From Anaeromyxobacter sp. (GTDB taxonomy: Bacteria > Myxococcota > Myxococcia > Myxococcales > Anaeromyxobacteraceae): a DNA stretch of 64,000 bases. Location: contig JADKCZ010000010.1 of NCBI GenBank assembly GCA_016718565.1, positions 219,353 to 283,352 of the forward strand. Direction: 5' to 3'. The position numbers were made by a program, and so were the translations under genes. Below, one piece after another: positions 40,318 to 48,600 of the stretch (positions are counted from its first letter, which is position 1; each line of letters begins with the position of its first letter). The notes below the pieces were generated by a model. That model saw only the letters and a list, made by a program, of their open reading frames with translations, made no database searches and was not told the origin of the DNA.

Positions 40318-41748
40318 TCACCCCGGCTTCGGCCCCGCCGCCTCGGCCGCCTCGATGCCCAGCTGCAGCGCCTGCTCGTTGAGCGGGATGAGCCCGGGCT
40401 TGGCGTGCAGCGCCAGCCGGAGGGCCGCCAGCAGGGTCTCCCGGGGGAAGAGGTGGGTGGCGCCGATCAGCGCGCCGAGCGCCACCACGTTCTTCACCAC
40501 CACCCGGCCCAGCCCGTGGGCGAGCTCGGCGCAGGGCACGCCGACCACCCGCACCGAGGGGTCGAGCAGCGGCGGCGCCGGCACCACCGACGAGTCGTAG
40601 ATCACCACCCCGCCCGGCACCACCTCGGGGCCGAACTTGGCCAGGCTGGGCGCGTTGAAGGCCACCAGCACGTGGGGGTGGGGCGCGGCCGGCGAGAGCA
40701 CCTCCCCCTCGGCGATGCGCACGTCGGCGTAGGAGGTGCCGCCGCGCGACTCCGGGCCGTAGGACGGGATGTGGGTGGCGTCGAAGCCCTCGTTGACCGC
40801 GGCCTTGGTGAGGAGCAGCGCGGCGGTCTGGGCGCCGTCGCCGCCGGCGCCGGCCAGCTTGAGCGCCACGTCGTCGCCGAAGAGGGCCGCCGGGAAGCCC
40901 TGGCAGAAGCGGGGCACGGCCGGGTCCAGCCCGCCGATGGCGGTGAGCACCGAGGCCGGGTCGAAGTCCGGCACCGGCCAGGGCTCGGCCGGCGGCGGGG
41001 TCAGGTCCTTCTTCACGCCCAGCGGGAAGACCGGGACCATGGCCGCCTTGACCCAGGCCTCGGTCTCCACCGGCGACATGCCGAGGTGGGTGGGGCACTC
41101 CGCCAGCACCTCCACGAAGGCGAAGCCCACGTCCTCGGCCTGCAGCCGCAGCGCCTTCTCGATGGCCCTGCCGGCCCGCCGGCGCTGCTTGGCGTCGAAG
41201 AGGGCCACCCGCTCCACGTAGACCGGCCCGTCGATCTGGGCGATGAGCTCGGCCATGCGCAGCGGCTGCCCCATGCCGCGGGTGCGGCCGGACGGGCTGG
41301 TGGAGGTCTTCTGGCCCATCAGCGTGGTGGGGGCCAGCTGCCCGCCGGTCATGCCGTACACGGCGTTGTTGACGAAGATGACCGTCAGGGGCACGCCCAG
41401 CTGCGCCGCCGACACGATCTCGGCCAGGCCGATCGAGGCCAGGTCGCCGTCGCCCTGGTAGCTCACCACCACCGCCTTCGGGTTGGCGAGCTTGTGGCCC
41501 AGGGCCACCGCCGGGGCGCGCCCGTGGGCCGCCTGGCTGTTGCCGACGTCCAGGTAGTAGTGGAGGAAGACGCTGCAGCCCACCGGGGAGATGGCCACCA
41601 CCCGGTCCTGCAGCCCGAGCGCGTCGATGGCCTCGGCCAGCAGCTTGTGGACCAGGCCGTGGCCGCAGCCCGGGCAGTAGTGGGTGGAGTGGGCCTTCAG
41701 GCCGGTGGCGTGGTCGTGCCGCTCGAACCGCTGGTAGAACGTGCTCAC
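40318..41748 (-). CDS. 2-oxoacid:ferredoxin oxidoreductase, fused beta (TPP-binding) and gamma subunits
   Basis: The 476-residue protein has an N-terminal beta part with HYCPGCGHGLVHKL, the TPP motif VSYQGDGDLASIGLAE (GDG) and MTGGQLAPTT. A C-terminal gamma domain follows from about residue 300, with TKAAVNEGFDATHIPSYGPE and SRGGTSYADV. Beta and gamma are separate proteins in many archaeal-type enzymes, so this is a natural fusion. The GTG start overlaps the alpha-subunit stop (GTGA). With the delta-alpha protein it would oxidatively decarboxylate a 2-oxoacid to acyl-CoA and reduce ferredoxin. Confidence 0.92.
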   Translation of the reverse strand: MSTFYQRFERHDHATGLKAHSTHYCPGCGHGLVHKLLAEAIDALGLQDRVVAISPVGCSVFLHYYLDVGNSQAAHGRAPAVALGHKLANPKAVVVSYQGDGDLASIGLAEIVSAAQLGVPLTVIFVNNAVYGMTGGQLAPTTLMGQKTSTSPSGRTRGMGQPLRMAELIAQIDGPVYVERVALFDAKQRRRAGRAIEKALRLQAEDVGFAFVEVLAECPTHLGMSPVETEAWVKAAMVPVFPLGVKKDLTPPPAEPWPVPDFDPASVLTAIGGLDPAVPRFCQGFPAALFGDDVALKLAGAGGDGAQTAALLLTKAAVNEGFDATHIPSYGPESRGGTSYADVRIAEGEVLSPAAPHPHVLVAFNAPSLAKFGPEVVPGGVVIYDSSVVPAPPLLDPSVRVVGVPCAELAHGLGRVVVKNVVALGALIGATHLFPRETLLAALRLALHAKPGLIPLNEQALQLGIEAAEAAGPKPG

Positions 41749-43136
41749 GCGTGCGCCCTCCGCGGCAGCGCCGCCCGGACCCCGTCCACGATCTCGCGCT
41801 GCGAGGGCAGCACCCCGCCCATGCGCCGCACGTGGCGCAGGTCGAGCCCGTGCCCCACCCCGGCGTGGGAGAGGGCCAGCCGCAGCTCGTCCTCCAGCTG
41901 CCCCTCGCTGGCCTCCACCACCACCACCCGCCGGACGTGGTCGAGCAGCGGCAGCAGGGCCTTGATGGGGAAGGGCCAGAGCGTCTGCGGCCGGAAGAGG
42001 CCGGCGGCGATCCCCTCGTCGCGCAGCGCCCGCACCGCCCCCTTGGCCATGCGGGCCGGGGTGTTGCAGGCCACCAGCAGCACCTCGGCGTCGGCGCAGC
42101 GGTACAGGTCGGCCCGCTGCTCGGCCTTGGAGATGCGCAGGTACTTGGCCTGCAGGTGGCGGTTGTGCGCCTCCAGGTCGGCCTCCGAGAGGTGGATGGA
42201 GTTGATCAGGTTGCCGCGGTGGGCCCGGTCGCCGTGCACCGCCCAGCCCGGCAGGCCCGGCCGGACGCCCGCCAGCGGGAGCGTCACCTTGCCGGTCATC
42301 TGGCCCAGGTAGCCGTCGGCCGCCACGATGACCGGGTTGCGGTACTTGAAGGCCAGCTCGAAGGCCAGGGCGGTGAAGTCCAGCATCTCCTGCGGCGTGG
42401 CCGGGGCCAGCACCACCGCGTGGGTGGCGCCGTGGCCCAGGCCGCGGCAGACCAGCTTGATGTCCGACTGCTCGGGGGCGATGTTGCCGAGCCCGGGGCC
42501 GCCCCGCATCACGTTGACGATGACGCAGGGCACCTCGGCGCCGATGAGGTAGCTCACCCCCTCCAGCATCAGGCTGAAGCCCGGCGAGGAGGTGAAGGTC
42601 ATGGTGGGCAGGCCGGCGCCGCCGCAGCCGTACAGCATGTTGACGGCCGCCACCTCGCTGACCGCCTGCACGAAGTGGCCGCCCAGCTGGGGCAGCAGGC
42701 GCGCCATGAGCTCGGCCCCCTCGGTGGAGGGGGTGATGGGGTAGCCGAAGAAGTGGCGGCAGCCGGCCAGCAGGGCGCCGATGGCCGAGGCGTGGGCGCC
42801 CTTCAGGATCAAGGGCCGCCCCTCCGGCAGGGGGAGGCGGGTGGGGGGGATGTCCTCGGCGGGGGCCTGGGCCGGACGCGCCGCCTCCGGCACCGGCATC
42901 TCCGGCGCCGGCTCGGCCTCCGCCAGCAGCCCGAAGGGCTCCGGGCAGGCGTCGAGGCACAGGCCGCAGTGGTTGCAGTCCCCCAGGTCGAGCACCACCG
43001 GGACCAGGCCGGTGAGCGGGTCGATGGCGGTGCCCGGCGTGATGCAGTGCTGGACGCAGGCCTCGACGCACCGCCCGCACCCCTTGCAGAACTCGGGGTG
43101 GAGGGACGGCCTGGGACGGGGTGGGGCGACGGCCAT
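41745..43136 (-). CDS. 2-oxoacid:ferredoxin oxidoreductase, fused delta (2x[4Fe-4S]) and alpha subunits
   Basis: The 463-residue protein starts with two ferredoxin motifs, CKGCGRCVEAC and CNHCGLCLDAC, each followed by a Pro as in [4Fe-4S] clusters. The alpha domain has GCRHFFGYPITPSTE and AVNMLYGCGGAG, then VVEASEGQLEDELRL. It is the first gene of a five-gene operon, and GAGGAGG lies four bases before its ATG. It is divergent from a MarR regulator. The substrate could be a 2-oxoacid of the 2-oxoglutarate, branched-chain or 2-oxoadipate type; sequence alone does not decide. Confidence 0.92.
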   Translation of the reverse strand: MAVAPPRPRPSLHPEFCKGCGRCVEACVQHCITPGTAIDPLTGLVPVVLDLGDCNHCGLCLDACPEPFGLLAEAEPAPEMPVPEAARPAQAPAEDIPPTRLPLPEGRPLILKGAHASAIGALLAGCRHFFGYPITPSTEGAELMARLLPQLGGHFVQAVSEVAAVNMLYGCGGAGLPTMTFTSSPGFSLMLEGVSYLIGAEVPCVIVNVMRGGPGLGNIAPEQSDIKLVCRGLGHGATHAVVLAPATPQEMLDFTALAFELAFKYRNPVIVAADGYLGQMTGKVTLPLAGVRPGLPGWAVHGDRAHRGNLINSIHLSEADLEAHNRHLQAKYLRISKAEQRADLYRCADAEVLLVACNTPARMAKGAVRALRDEGIAAGLFRPQTLWPFPIKALLPLLDHVRRVVVVEASEGQLEDELRLALSHAGVGHGLDLRHVRRMGGVLPSQREIVDGVRAALPRRAHA

Positions 43137-43279
43137 GGGACCTCCTCGGCGGCGGCGGGATTGTCGCAGAGGCCCCCCGTGAAATCGAGCACGCATCTCC
43201 CTCGACCGCGGCGCCCTGCCAGGGTGTGGCGATCCGCCCGTGGCCGATCCGTCCCGGCCGGGGTCCACGTGGTACAGCC

Positions 43280-43765
43280 ATGGGCGAACGACACTTGAGA
43301 GAGGTCGAGGGCGAGCCGGACGTCGAGCTGCAGGACCTCGGTGAGGTCCTGGAGTTCATGCAGACGCTCTGGGCCGTGGACCACGAGCTGCAGTCCTCGT
43401 CCAAGCGGCTGGAGGCCAACACCGGGGTGACCGGCCCGCAGCGGCTGGTCATCCGCATCGTCGGCCGCTTCCCCGGCATCGCCGCCGGCAAGGTCTCCGA
43501 GATCCTGCACCTCCACCCCAGCACCCTCACCGGCGTGCTGAAGCGGCTGGAGGCGCACGGGATGCTGGAGCGCCGTGCCGACCCGGCCGACGCGCGGCGG
43601 GCGCGGCTGGTGCTGACCGCCAAGGGGCGGGCGGTGGACGCCACCCGCGGCGGCTCGGTGGAGGCGGCGGTGCGCCGGGCCCTCGGCAAGGTCTCGCCGC
43701 GCGCGGTGGCGGCGGCGCGCGAGGTGCTGGAGCAGCTGGCGACCGAGCTCGCGCGCACCAAGTAG
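43280..43765 (+). CDS. MarR-family transcriptional regulator
   Basis: The 161-residue protein has the winged helix ITG-type core: TGPQRLVIRIVGRFPG, the recognition helix LHPSTLTGVLKRLEAHGML, and the wing ADARRARLVLTAKGRA. This is typical of MarR dimers that repress divergent genes and respond to small aromatic or acyl ligands. It is divergent from the 2-oxoacid:ferredoxin oxidoreductase operon (143 bp between starts), its most likely target. The start at 43280 follows an acidic, less conserved N-terminus. Confidence 0.92.
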   Translation: MGERHLREVEGEPDVELQDLGEVLEFMQTLWAVDHELQSSSKRLEANTGVTGPQRLVIRIVGRFPGIAAGKVSEILHLHPSTLTGVLKRLEAHGMLERRADPADARRARLVLTAKGRAVDATRGGSVEAAVRRALGKVSPRAVAAAREVLEQLATELARTK

Positions 43766-43800
43766 CGGCCTGGCCGGAGCCGCTGCTACATTCCCGCCCG

Positions 43801-44565
43801 GTGCGGGTCCTCCTCTCCAACGACGACGGCGTCCACGCCGCGGGGCTGCGCGCCCTGGCGGCCGCCTTCGAGGGCGACGAGGTCTGGGTCTCGGCGCCCG
43901 ACCGCGAGCAGTCGGCCTCCTCCCACGCCATCTCGCTGCACCGCCCGCTCCGGCTCATCGAGGTGGCGCCCCGCTGGTTCGCGGTGGACGGCACGCCCAC
44001 CGACGCCGTCTACCTGGGGCTCAACCTGGTGCTGAAGGGCCGGCGGCCCGACGTGGTGGTCTCCGGGGTGAACCACGGCCCCAACCTCGGAAACGACGTG
44101 CACTACTCCGGCACGGTGGCGGCCGCCATGGAGGGGGCCCTGCTCGGCGTGCCGGCCCTGGCCGTCAGCCTGGCCCACCCGCCGCCGCACGACTTCGGCG
44201 AGGCCGCCCGCTTCGCCGCCGCCCTGGCCCGGGCCCTGGTGGCCTCCCGCCCGGCGGGGCCGGTGCTGCTCAACGTGAACGTGCCGGCGGGGCCGGTGCG
44301 GGGCTTCCGCCTGTGCCGGCTGGGCAAGCGGACCTACGGCAACGAGGTGGTGGAGAAGGTCGACCCGAGGGGCCGCCGCTACTACTGGATCGGCGGCGAG
44401 GGCGGCCCCACCAACGAGGACATCCCGGGGTCCGACTGCAACTGCGTCACCTTCGACCGGCTGGCGTCGGTGACCCCGCTGGACCTCGACGCGACCTTCG
44501 ACTCGGCGCTGGCGGGGCTCGGCGCGCTGGCCGTGGACGGGTACCCGCAGGGGCCGGGGCCGTGA
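43801..44565 (+). CDS. surE: 5'/3'-nucleotidase SurE
   Basis: The 254-residue protein starts (GTG) MRVLLSNDDGVHAAGLRALA, the SurE metal-binding NDDG signature. It has SAPDREQSASSHAISLHRPL, SGVNHGPNLGNDVHYSGTV and VNVPAGPVRGFRLCRLGKR. It dephosphorylates nucleoside monophosphates. Its stop overlaps the start of the LysM/M23 gene (GTGA), which in turn overlaps apt, giving a tightly coupled three-gene set. surE next to an M23 lipoprotein resembles the surE-pcm-nlpD neighbourhood of other proteobacteria. Confidence 0.95.
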   Translation: MRVLLSNDDGVHAAGLRALAAAFEGDEVWVSAPDREQSASSHAISLHRPLRLIEVAPRWFAVDGTPTDAVYLGLNLVLKGRRPDVVVSGVNHGPNLGNDVHYSGTVAAAMEGALLGVPALAVSLAHPPPHDFGEAARFAAALARALVASRPAGPVLLNVNVPAGPVRGFRLCRLGKRTYGNEVVEKVDPRGRRYYWIGGEGGPTNEDIPGSDCNCVTFDRLASVTPLDLDATFDSALAGLGALAVDGYPQGPGP

Positions 44566-45446
44566 CCTCGCGGGCGGCGTGGCTCGCCGCCGCCGTGGGG
44601 CTCACGCTCACGGCCTGCCCGGCGCCGCGCCGGGTGGTGCGCCCGGCGGCCCCACCCACCGCGGGGGGCGCCGGCGCCCGCCCGCCCGCCGCCGGCTCGC
44701 CCTGGCCGGCCGGGGTGATCGGCGCCGCGCCGCCGGGCACGGGCGCCACGGCGGCCAGGCCTGCCCGCCCCCTCCCGGTGCCGCTGGCGGCGTCCGAGTA
44801 CCACGAGGAGCCGGAGGTGGTGGGCGTCACCCACCTGGTGCGGCGCGGCGAGACCGTCTACCGCATCGCCCGCGCCTACGGCCTCGACGCGGCCGACCTG
44901 CTCGAGGTGAACGGCATCGTCGATCCGCGCCAGGTGTCGGTGGGGACCGAGCTGTTCGTGCCCGGGGCGAGCCGGGTGGTGGACGTGGAGGAGACGACGG
45001 GGAAGGTGGCGGGCTCGAACTCGACTCCGACCTCGACCTCGACCCCGACGCCGACCTCGACCTCGACCTCGACCCAGGCCTCGCGCCTGGCCTGGCCGCT
45101 CAAGGGGGTCCTCTACGGCCGCTACGGCGTGCGGGCCGGGCGGCGCCACGACGGCATCGATCTCGCCGCGCCGGAGGGGACGCCCATCGGCGCGGCCGCC
45201 GCCGGCACCGTCATCTACGCCGGGGAGCAGGCCGGCTACGGCTCCATCGTCATCCTGCGGCACCCGGGCGGCCTGGTGACGCTCTACGCCCACTGCAGCG
45301 AGGTGCTGGTGGAGGAGGGGCGGGAGGTCCGGCGCGGCGAGCCGGTGGCCCGCGTCGGCCAGACCGGGCGGACCAGCGGCCCGCACCTGCACTTCGAGGT
45401 GCGCGACGGCACCCGGCCGCGCAACCCCTTGCTGTTCCTCCCATGA
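44562..45446 (+). CDS. LysM and M23-domain lipoprotein (NlpD-like)
   Basis: The 294-residue protein has a signal peptide with lipobox LTAC, a Pro/Ala-rich linker and a LysM domain (about 88-135; THLVRRGETVYRIARAYGL). A Ser/Thr/Pro linker encoded by a hexamer tract (about 154-171) precedes an M23 domain with RHDGIDLAAPEGTPI, YAHCSEVL and PHLHFEVRDG. All M23 zinc ligands look present, unlike E. coli NlpD. It may act in septal peptidoglycan hydrolysis or amidase activation. It overlaps surE upstream and apt downstream. Confidence 0.9.
   Translation: MTSRAAWLAAAVGLTLTACPAPRRVVRPAAPPTAGGAGARPPAAGSPWPAGVIGAAPPGTGATAARPARPLPVPLAASEYHEEPEVVGVTHLVRRGETVYRIARAYGLDAADLLEVNGIVDPRQVSVGTELFVPGASRVVDVEETTGKVAGSNSTPTSTSTPTPTSTSTSTQASRLAWPLKGVLYGRYGVRAGRRHDGIDLAAPEGTPIGAAAAGTVIYAGEQAGYGSIVILRHPGGLVTLYAHCSEVLVEEGREVRRGEPVARVGQTGRTSGPHLHFEVRDGTRPRNPLLFLP
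45021..45074. repeat. Hexamer tract (GACCTC/GACCCC) encoding a Ser/Thr/Pro linker
   Basis: Nine GACCTC/GACCCC/GACGCC units in frame encode the TPTSTSTPTPTSTSTSTQ segment between the LysM and M23 domains. As in the glycosylase, the tract lies exactly in an interdomain linker. Confidence 0.9.
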
Positions 45447-45979
45447 TACAGGACACCCCCATGCTCGACGCCGTCCGCGCCGTCATCCGCGACGTCCCCG
45501 ACTTCCCCAAGCCGGGCATCGTCTTCAAGGACATCACCCCGGTCCTCTCCAGCGGCCCGCTCTTCCGGCAGGTCATCGACGCCCTGGTGGCCCGCTGGAA
45601 GGACGAGCGCATCGACAAGGTGGTGGGCATCGAGTCGCGCGGCTTCTGCTTCGCCGCGCCGCTGGCCTACGCGCTGGGCGCCGGGCTCACCATCGTGCGC
45701 AAGCCGGGCAAGCTGCCGTGGCGCACCATCCGCGAGGCCTACGCCCTGGAGTACGGCGAGGCCATCCTCGAGCTGCACGAGGACGCCTTCCACCCGGGCG
45801 AGCGGGTGCTGGTGGTGGACGACGTCCTGGCCACCGGCGGCACCGCCGAGGCGGTCGGCCGGCTGGTGGATCGGCAGGGGGCCCGCCTGGTCTCCTACTC
45901 GTTCCTGGTGGAGCTGGGCTTCCTGGGCGGCGCCCAGAAGCTCGGCGACGGCCTGGTGCACGCGCTCCTGAAGTACTGA
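45443..45979 (+). CDS. apt: Adenine phosphoribosyltransferase
   Basis: The 178-residue protein has the APT N-terminal pattern VPDFPKPGIVFKDITPVLS, GIESRGFCFAAPLA, RKPGKLPW and the PRPP-binding motif VLVVDDVLATGGTAEAV. It salvages adenine to AMP. The start at ATG 45443 overlaps the preceding stop (ATGA). A second ATG at 45461 is possible, but the overlap suggests coupling to the first. A GC-rich hairpin follows the stop. Confidence 0.95.
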   Translation: MIQDTPMLDAVRAVIRDVPDFPKPGIVFKDITPVLSSGPLFRQVIDALVARWKDERIDKVVGIESRGFCFAAPLAYALGAGLTIVRKPGKLPWRTIREAYALEYGEAILELHEDAFHPGERVLVVDDVLATGGTAEAVGRLVDRQGARLVSYSFLVELGFLGGAQKLGDGLVHALLKY

Positions 45980-45998
45980 GCCGCGCCCGCGGTCCGGA

Positions 45999-46051
45999 CC
46001 GGGGCGGCCTGGGGCCCCCCGGCGCCGCAGGGGCCCGGGCCGCCGCCCCGG
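45999..46051 (+). terminator. GC-rich hairpin between apt and a convergent gene
   Basis: CCGGGGCGGC at 45999 and GGGGCCC around 46011-46018 pair with complementary segments at 46030-46051 with a few mismatches. It lies between convergent apt and SDR genes. No T-run. Confidence 0.45.
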
Positions 46052-46057
46052 CCCGTC

Positions 46058-46804
<747 letters not shown>

Positions 46805-46870
46805 GCCGTGCTCCCTCTTGGGCCGCGCCTTTGACTTCTCCGGCGGGCCGATCTACCCCTTAGCTGAAAC

Positions 46871-47596
46871 ATGAATCGGAATTCAACTCTCGCCGCTCCG
46901 CCCCCCCGCCCGCCCACCCGGCGCGGCCAGGCCACCCGCCTGCGGCTGGTGGAGGCGGCCGAGGTGGTCTTCGGCGAGAAGGGGTTCGAGCGGGCCTCCA
47001 TCGCCGACATCACCCGCCAGGCCGGCGTGGCGCTCGGCACCTTCTACGTCTACTTCGCCGACAAGCAGGCGCTGCTGGTGGAGGTGGTGGACGGCCTGGG
47101 GGCGCGGCTCAAGGCCGAGCTGGCCGCCGCCATCGGCGGCCTGGACGACCGCCTCGAGGTGGAGCGGGAGGGGCTGCGGGCCTTCTTCGCCTTCACGGCG
47201 CGCCACCGCCAGCTCTACCGGGTGGTGCGCCAGTCGGAGTTCGTCGACGAGGCCTGCTTCCAGCGCTACTACCGCGGCTTCGCGGCGCCCTACACCCAGG
47301 CGCTGCGCGCCGCCCAGCGGAAGGGCCAGGTGCGCCCGCTCGACCCGGAGGCGCTGGCCTACGCGCTGATGGGCATGGCCGACTTCCTGGGCATGCGCTT
47401 CGTGCTGTGGGGGAAGGGCAAGGACATGGAGCAGGTGCTCGACACCGCGGCGGCGCTGGTGCGCCACGGCATGGCCGCGCCCGGCCACGGGGGCGACCCG
47501 GCCGCGGCCGGCCCGGCCCGCCGCCACGCCACCCCGGCCAGGGCCAGGGCCACGGCCCGGGCGCCCCGGCGCGCCGCCCCCGGGCGGGCGCCATGA
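46871..47596 (+). CDS. TetR-family transcriptional regulator
   Basis: The 241-residue protein has an N-terminal helix-turn-helix: RLRLVEAAEVVFGEKGFERA, SIADITRQAGVALGTFYVYF, DKQALLVEVV. It also has a ligand-binding domain. The C-terminus (about 200-241) is an Ala/Arg/Pro-rich extension that is atypical. The ATG overlaps a TGAAT-CGGA-ATTCA partial palindrome near the start. It is the first gene of the 46.9-55 kb set and divergent from the SDR; its stop overlaps the KASIII-like gene (ATGA), suggesting autoregulation. Confidence 0.92.
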   Translation: MNRNSTLAAPPPRPPTRRGQATRLRLVEAAEVVFGEKGFERASIADITRQAGVALGTFYVYFADKQALLVEVVDGLGARLKAELAAAIGGLDDRLEVEREGLRAFFAFTARHRQLYRVVRQSEFVDEACFQRYYRGFAAPYTQALRAAQRKGQVRPLDPEALAYALMGMADFLGMRFVLWGKGKDMEQVLDTAAALVRHGMAAPGHGGDPAAAGPARRHATPARARATARAPRRAAPGRAP

Positions 47597-48585
47597 GGCG
47601 GGCCCGCATCCTCTCCACCGGGCGCTACGTCCCGGAGCGCGTCGTCACCAACGCCGAGCTGGAGGTCCGGCTGGGCCAGCCGGTGGACCAGTGGCTGCGC
47701 GAGAACGTCGGCATCGAGCGGCGCCACGTCATGGCCGACGACCAGGTGACCAGCGACCTGTGCCTGGAGGCGGCCCGCGACGCCCTGGCCCGGGCCGGCC
47801 TGGGCCCCGAGGACCTCGACCTGATCGTGGTGGCCACCGACACCCCGGACCAGCCCAGCCCGGCCACCGCCACCGTGCTGCAGCACAAGCTGGGCGCCCG
47901 CCACGCCGGCACCTACGACCTCAACTGCGCCTGCGCCGGCTTCGTCACGGCGCTCGACGTGGCCGCCAAGACCATCATGGCGGACGAGGCCTACCGCCAC
48001 GTGCTGGTGGTGGGCGCCTACGGCATGACCCGCTTCGTCGACTGGACCGACAAGAAGACCTGCACCCTCTTCGCCGACGGCGCCGGGGCGGTGGTGCTGG
48101 GGGCGGGCGACTCGCCCGGCTTCCTGGGCGCCAGGCTGGAGGCCCACGGCGAGTACCACGACGCGCTCGGCATCTACACCGGCGGCACCCTGCACCCGGC
48201 CACGCCGGAGCGGGTGGCCGCCGAGGGGCGCCCGGCGGTGCGCTTCGTCCGCAAGTTCCCGTCCACCTTCAACACCGAGCGCTGGCCGGCCCTGCTGCGC
48301 ACCGTGCTGGCGCGGTGCGACCTCGAGGTGGACGACGTCTCGCTCTTCGTCTTCACGCAGCTCAACCTGCGCACCATCGAGGCCACCATGGCGGCCATGG
48401 GGCAGCCCATGTCGAAGACCCACTGGACCATGGACAAGTGGGGCTACACCGGCAGCGCCTGCATCCCCATGACCCTCGACGACGCCGTGCGCCTCGGCCG
48501 GGTCCGGGCGGGCGACCTGGTGGCGCTGTGCGCCAGCGGCGGCGGCCTGGCCATGGCCACGGCGCTCGTCCGCTGGACCGCCTGA
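47593..48585 (+). CDS. KASIII-like (FabH-family) enzyme with non-canonical active site
   Basis: The 330-residue thiolase-fold protein aligns with FabH throughout. The nucleophile Cys is kept (Cys114 in LNCACAGF). The catalytic His of FabH (HQANLR) is Thr255 here (TQLNLR), and the Asn of HGNTSAAS is Tyr285 (WGYTGSAC), at the same 30-residue spacing. It is therefore unlikely to do standard decarboxylative condensation. Acyl transfer, thioester hydrolysis or another reaction is possible. Its ATG overlaps the TetR stop, and an acyl-CoA ligase gene follows after 15 bp. Confidence 0.9.
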   Translation: MRRARILSTGRYVPERVVTNAELEVRLGQPVDQWLRENVGIERRHVMADDQVTSDLCLEAARDALARAGLGPEDLDLIVVATDTPDQPSPATATVLQHKLGARHAGTYDLNCACAGFVTALDVAAKTIMADEAYRHVLVVGAYGMTRFVDWTDKKTCTLFADGAGAVVLGAGDSPGFLGARLEAHGEYHDALGIYTGGTLHPATPERVAAEGRPAVRFVRKFPSTFNTERWPALLRTVLARCDLEVDDVSLFVFTQLNLRTIEATMAAMGQPMSKTHWTMDKWGYTGSACIPMTLDDAVRLGRVRAGDLVALCASGGGLAMATALVRWTA

Positions 48586-48600
48586 GGAGGGGAGGGGACC

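Noticed and set aside
46831..46859. Promoter TTGACT-N17-TACCCC of the TetR gene
   Set aside because: The -35 is good but the -10 matches only two consensus bases, so I do not list it as a feature.
46872..46885. TetR operator TGAAT-CGGA-ATTCA
   Set aside because: The arms are only 5 bp and overlap the start codon region; this could be chance.
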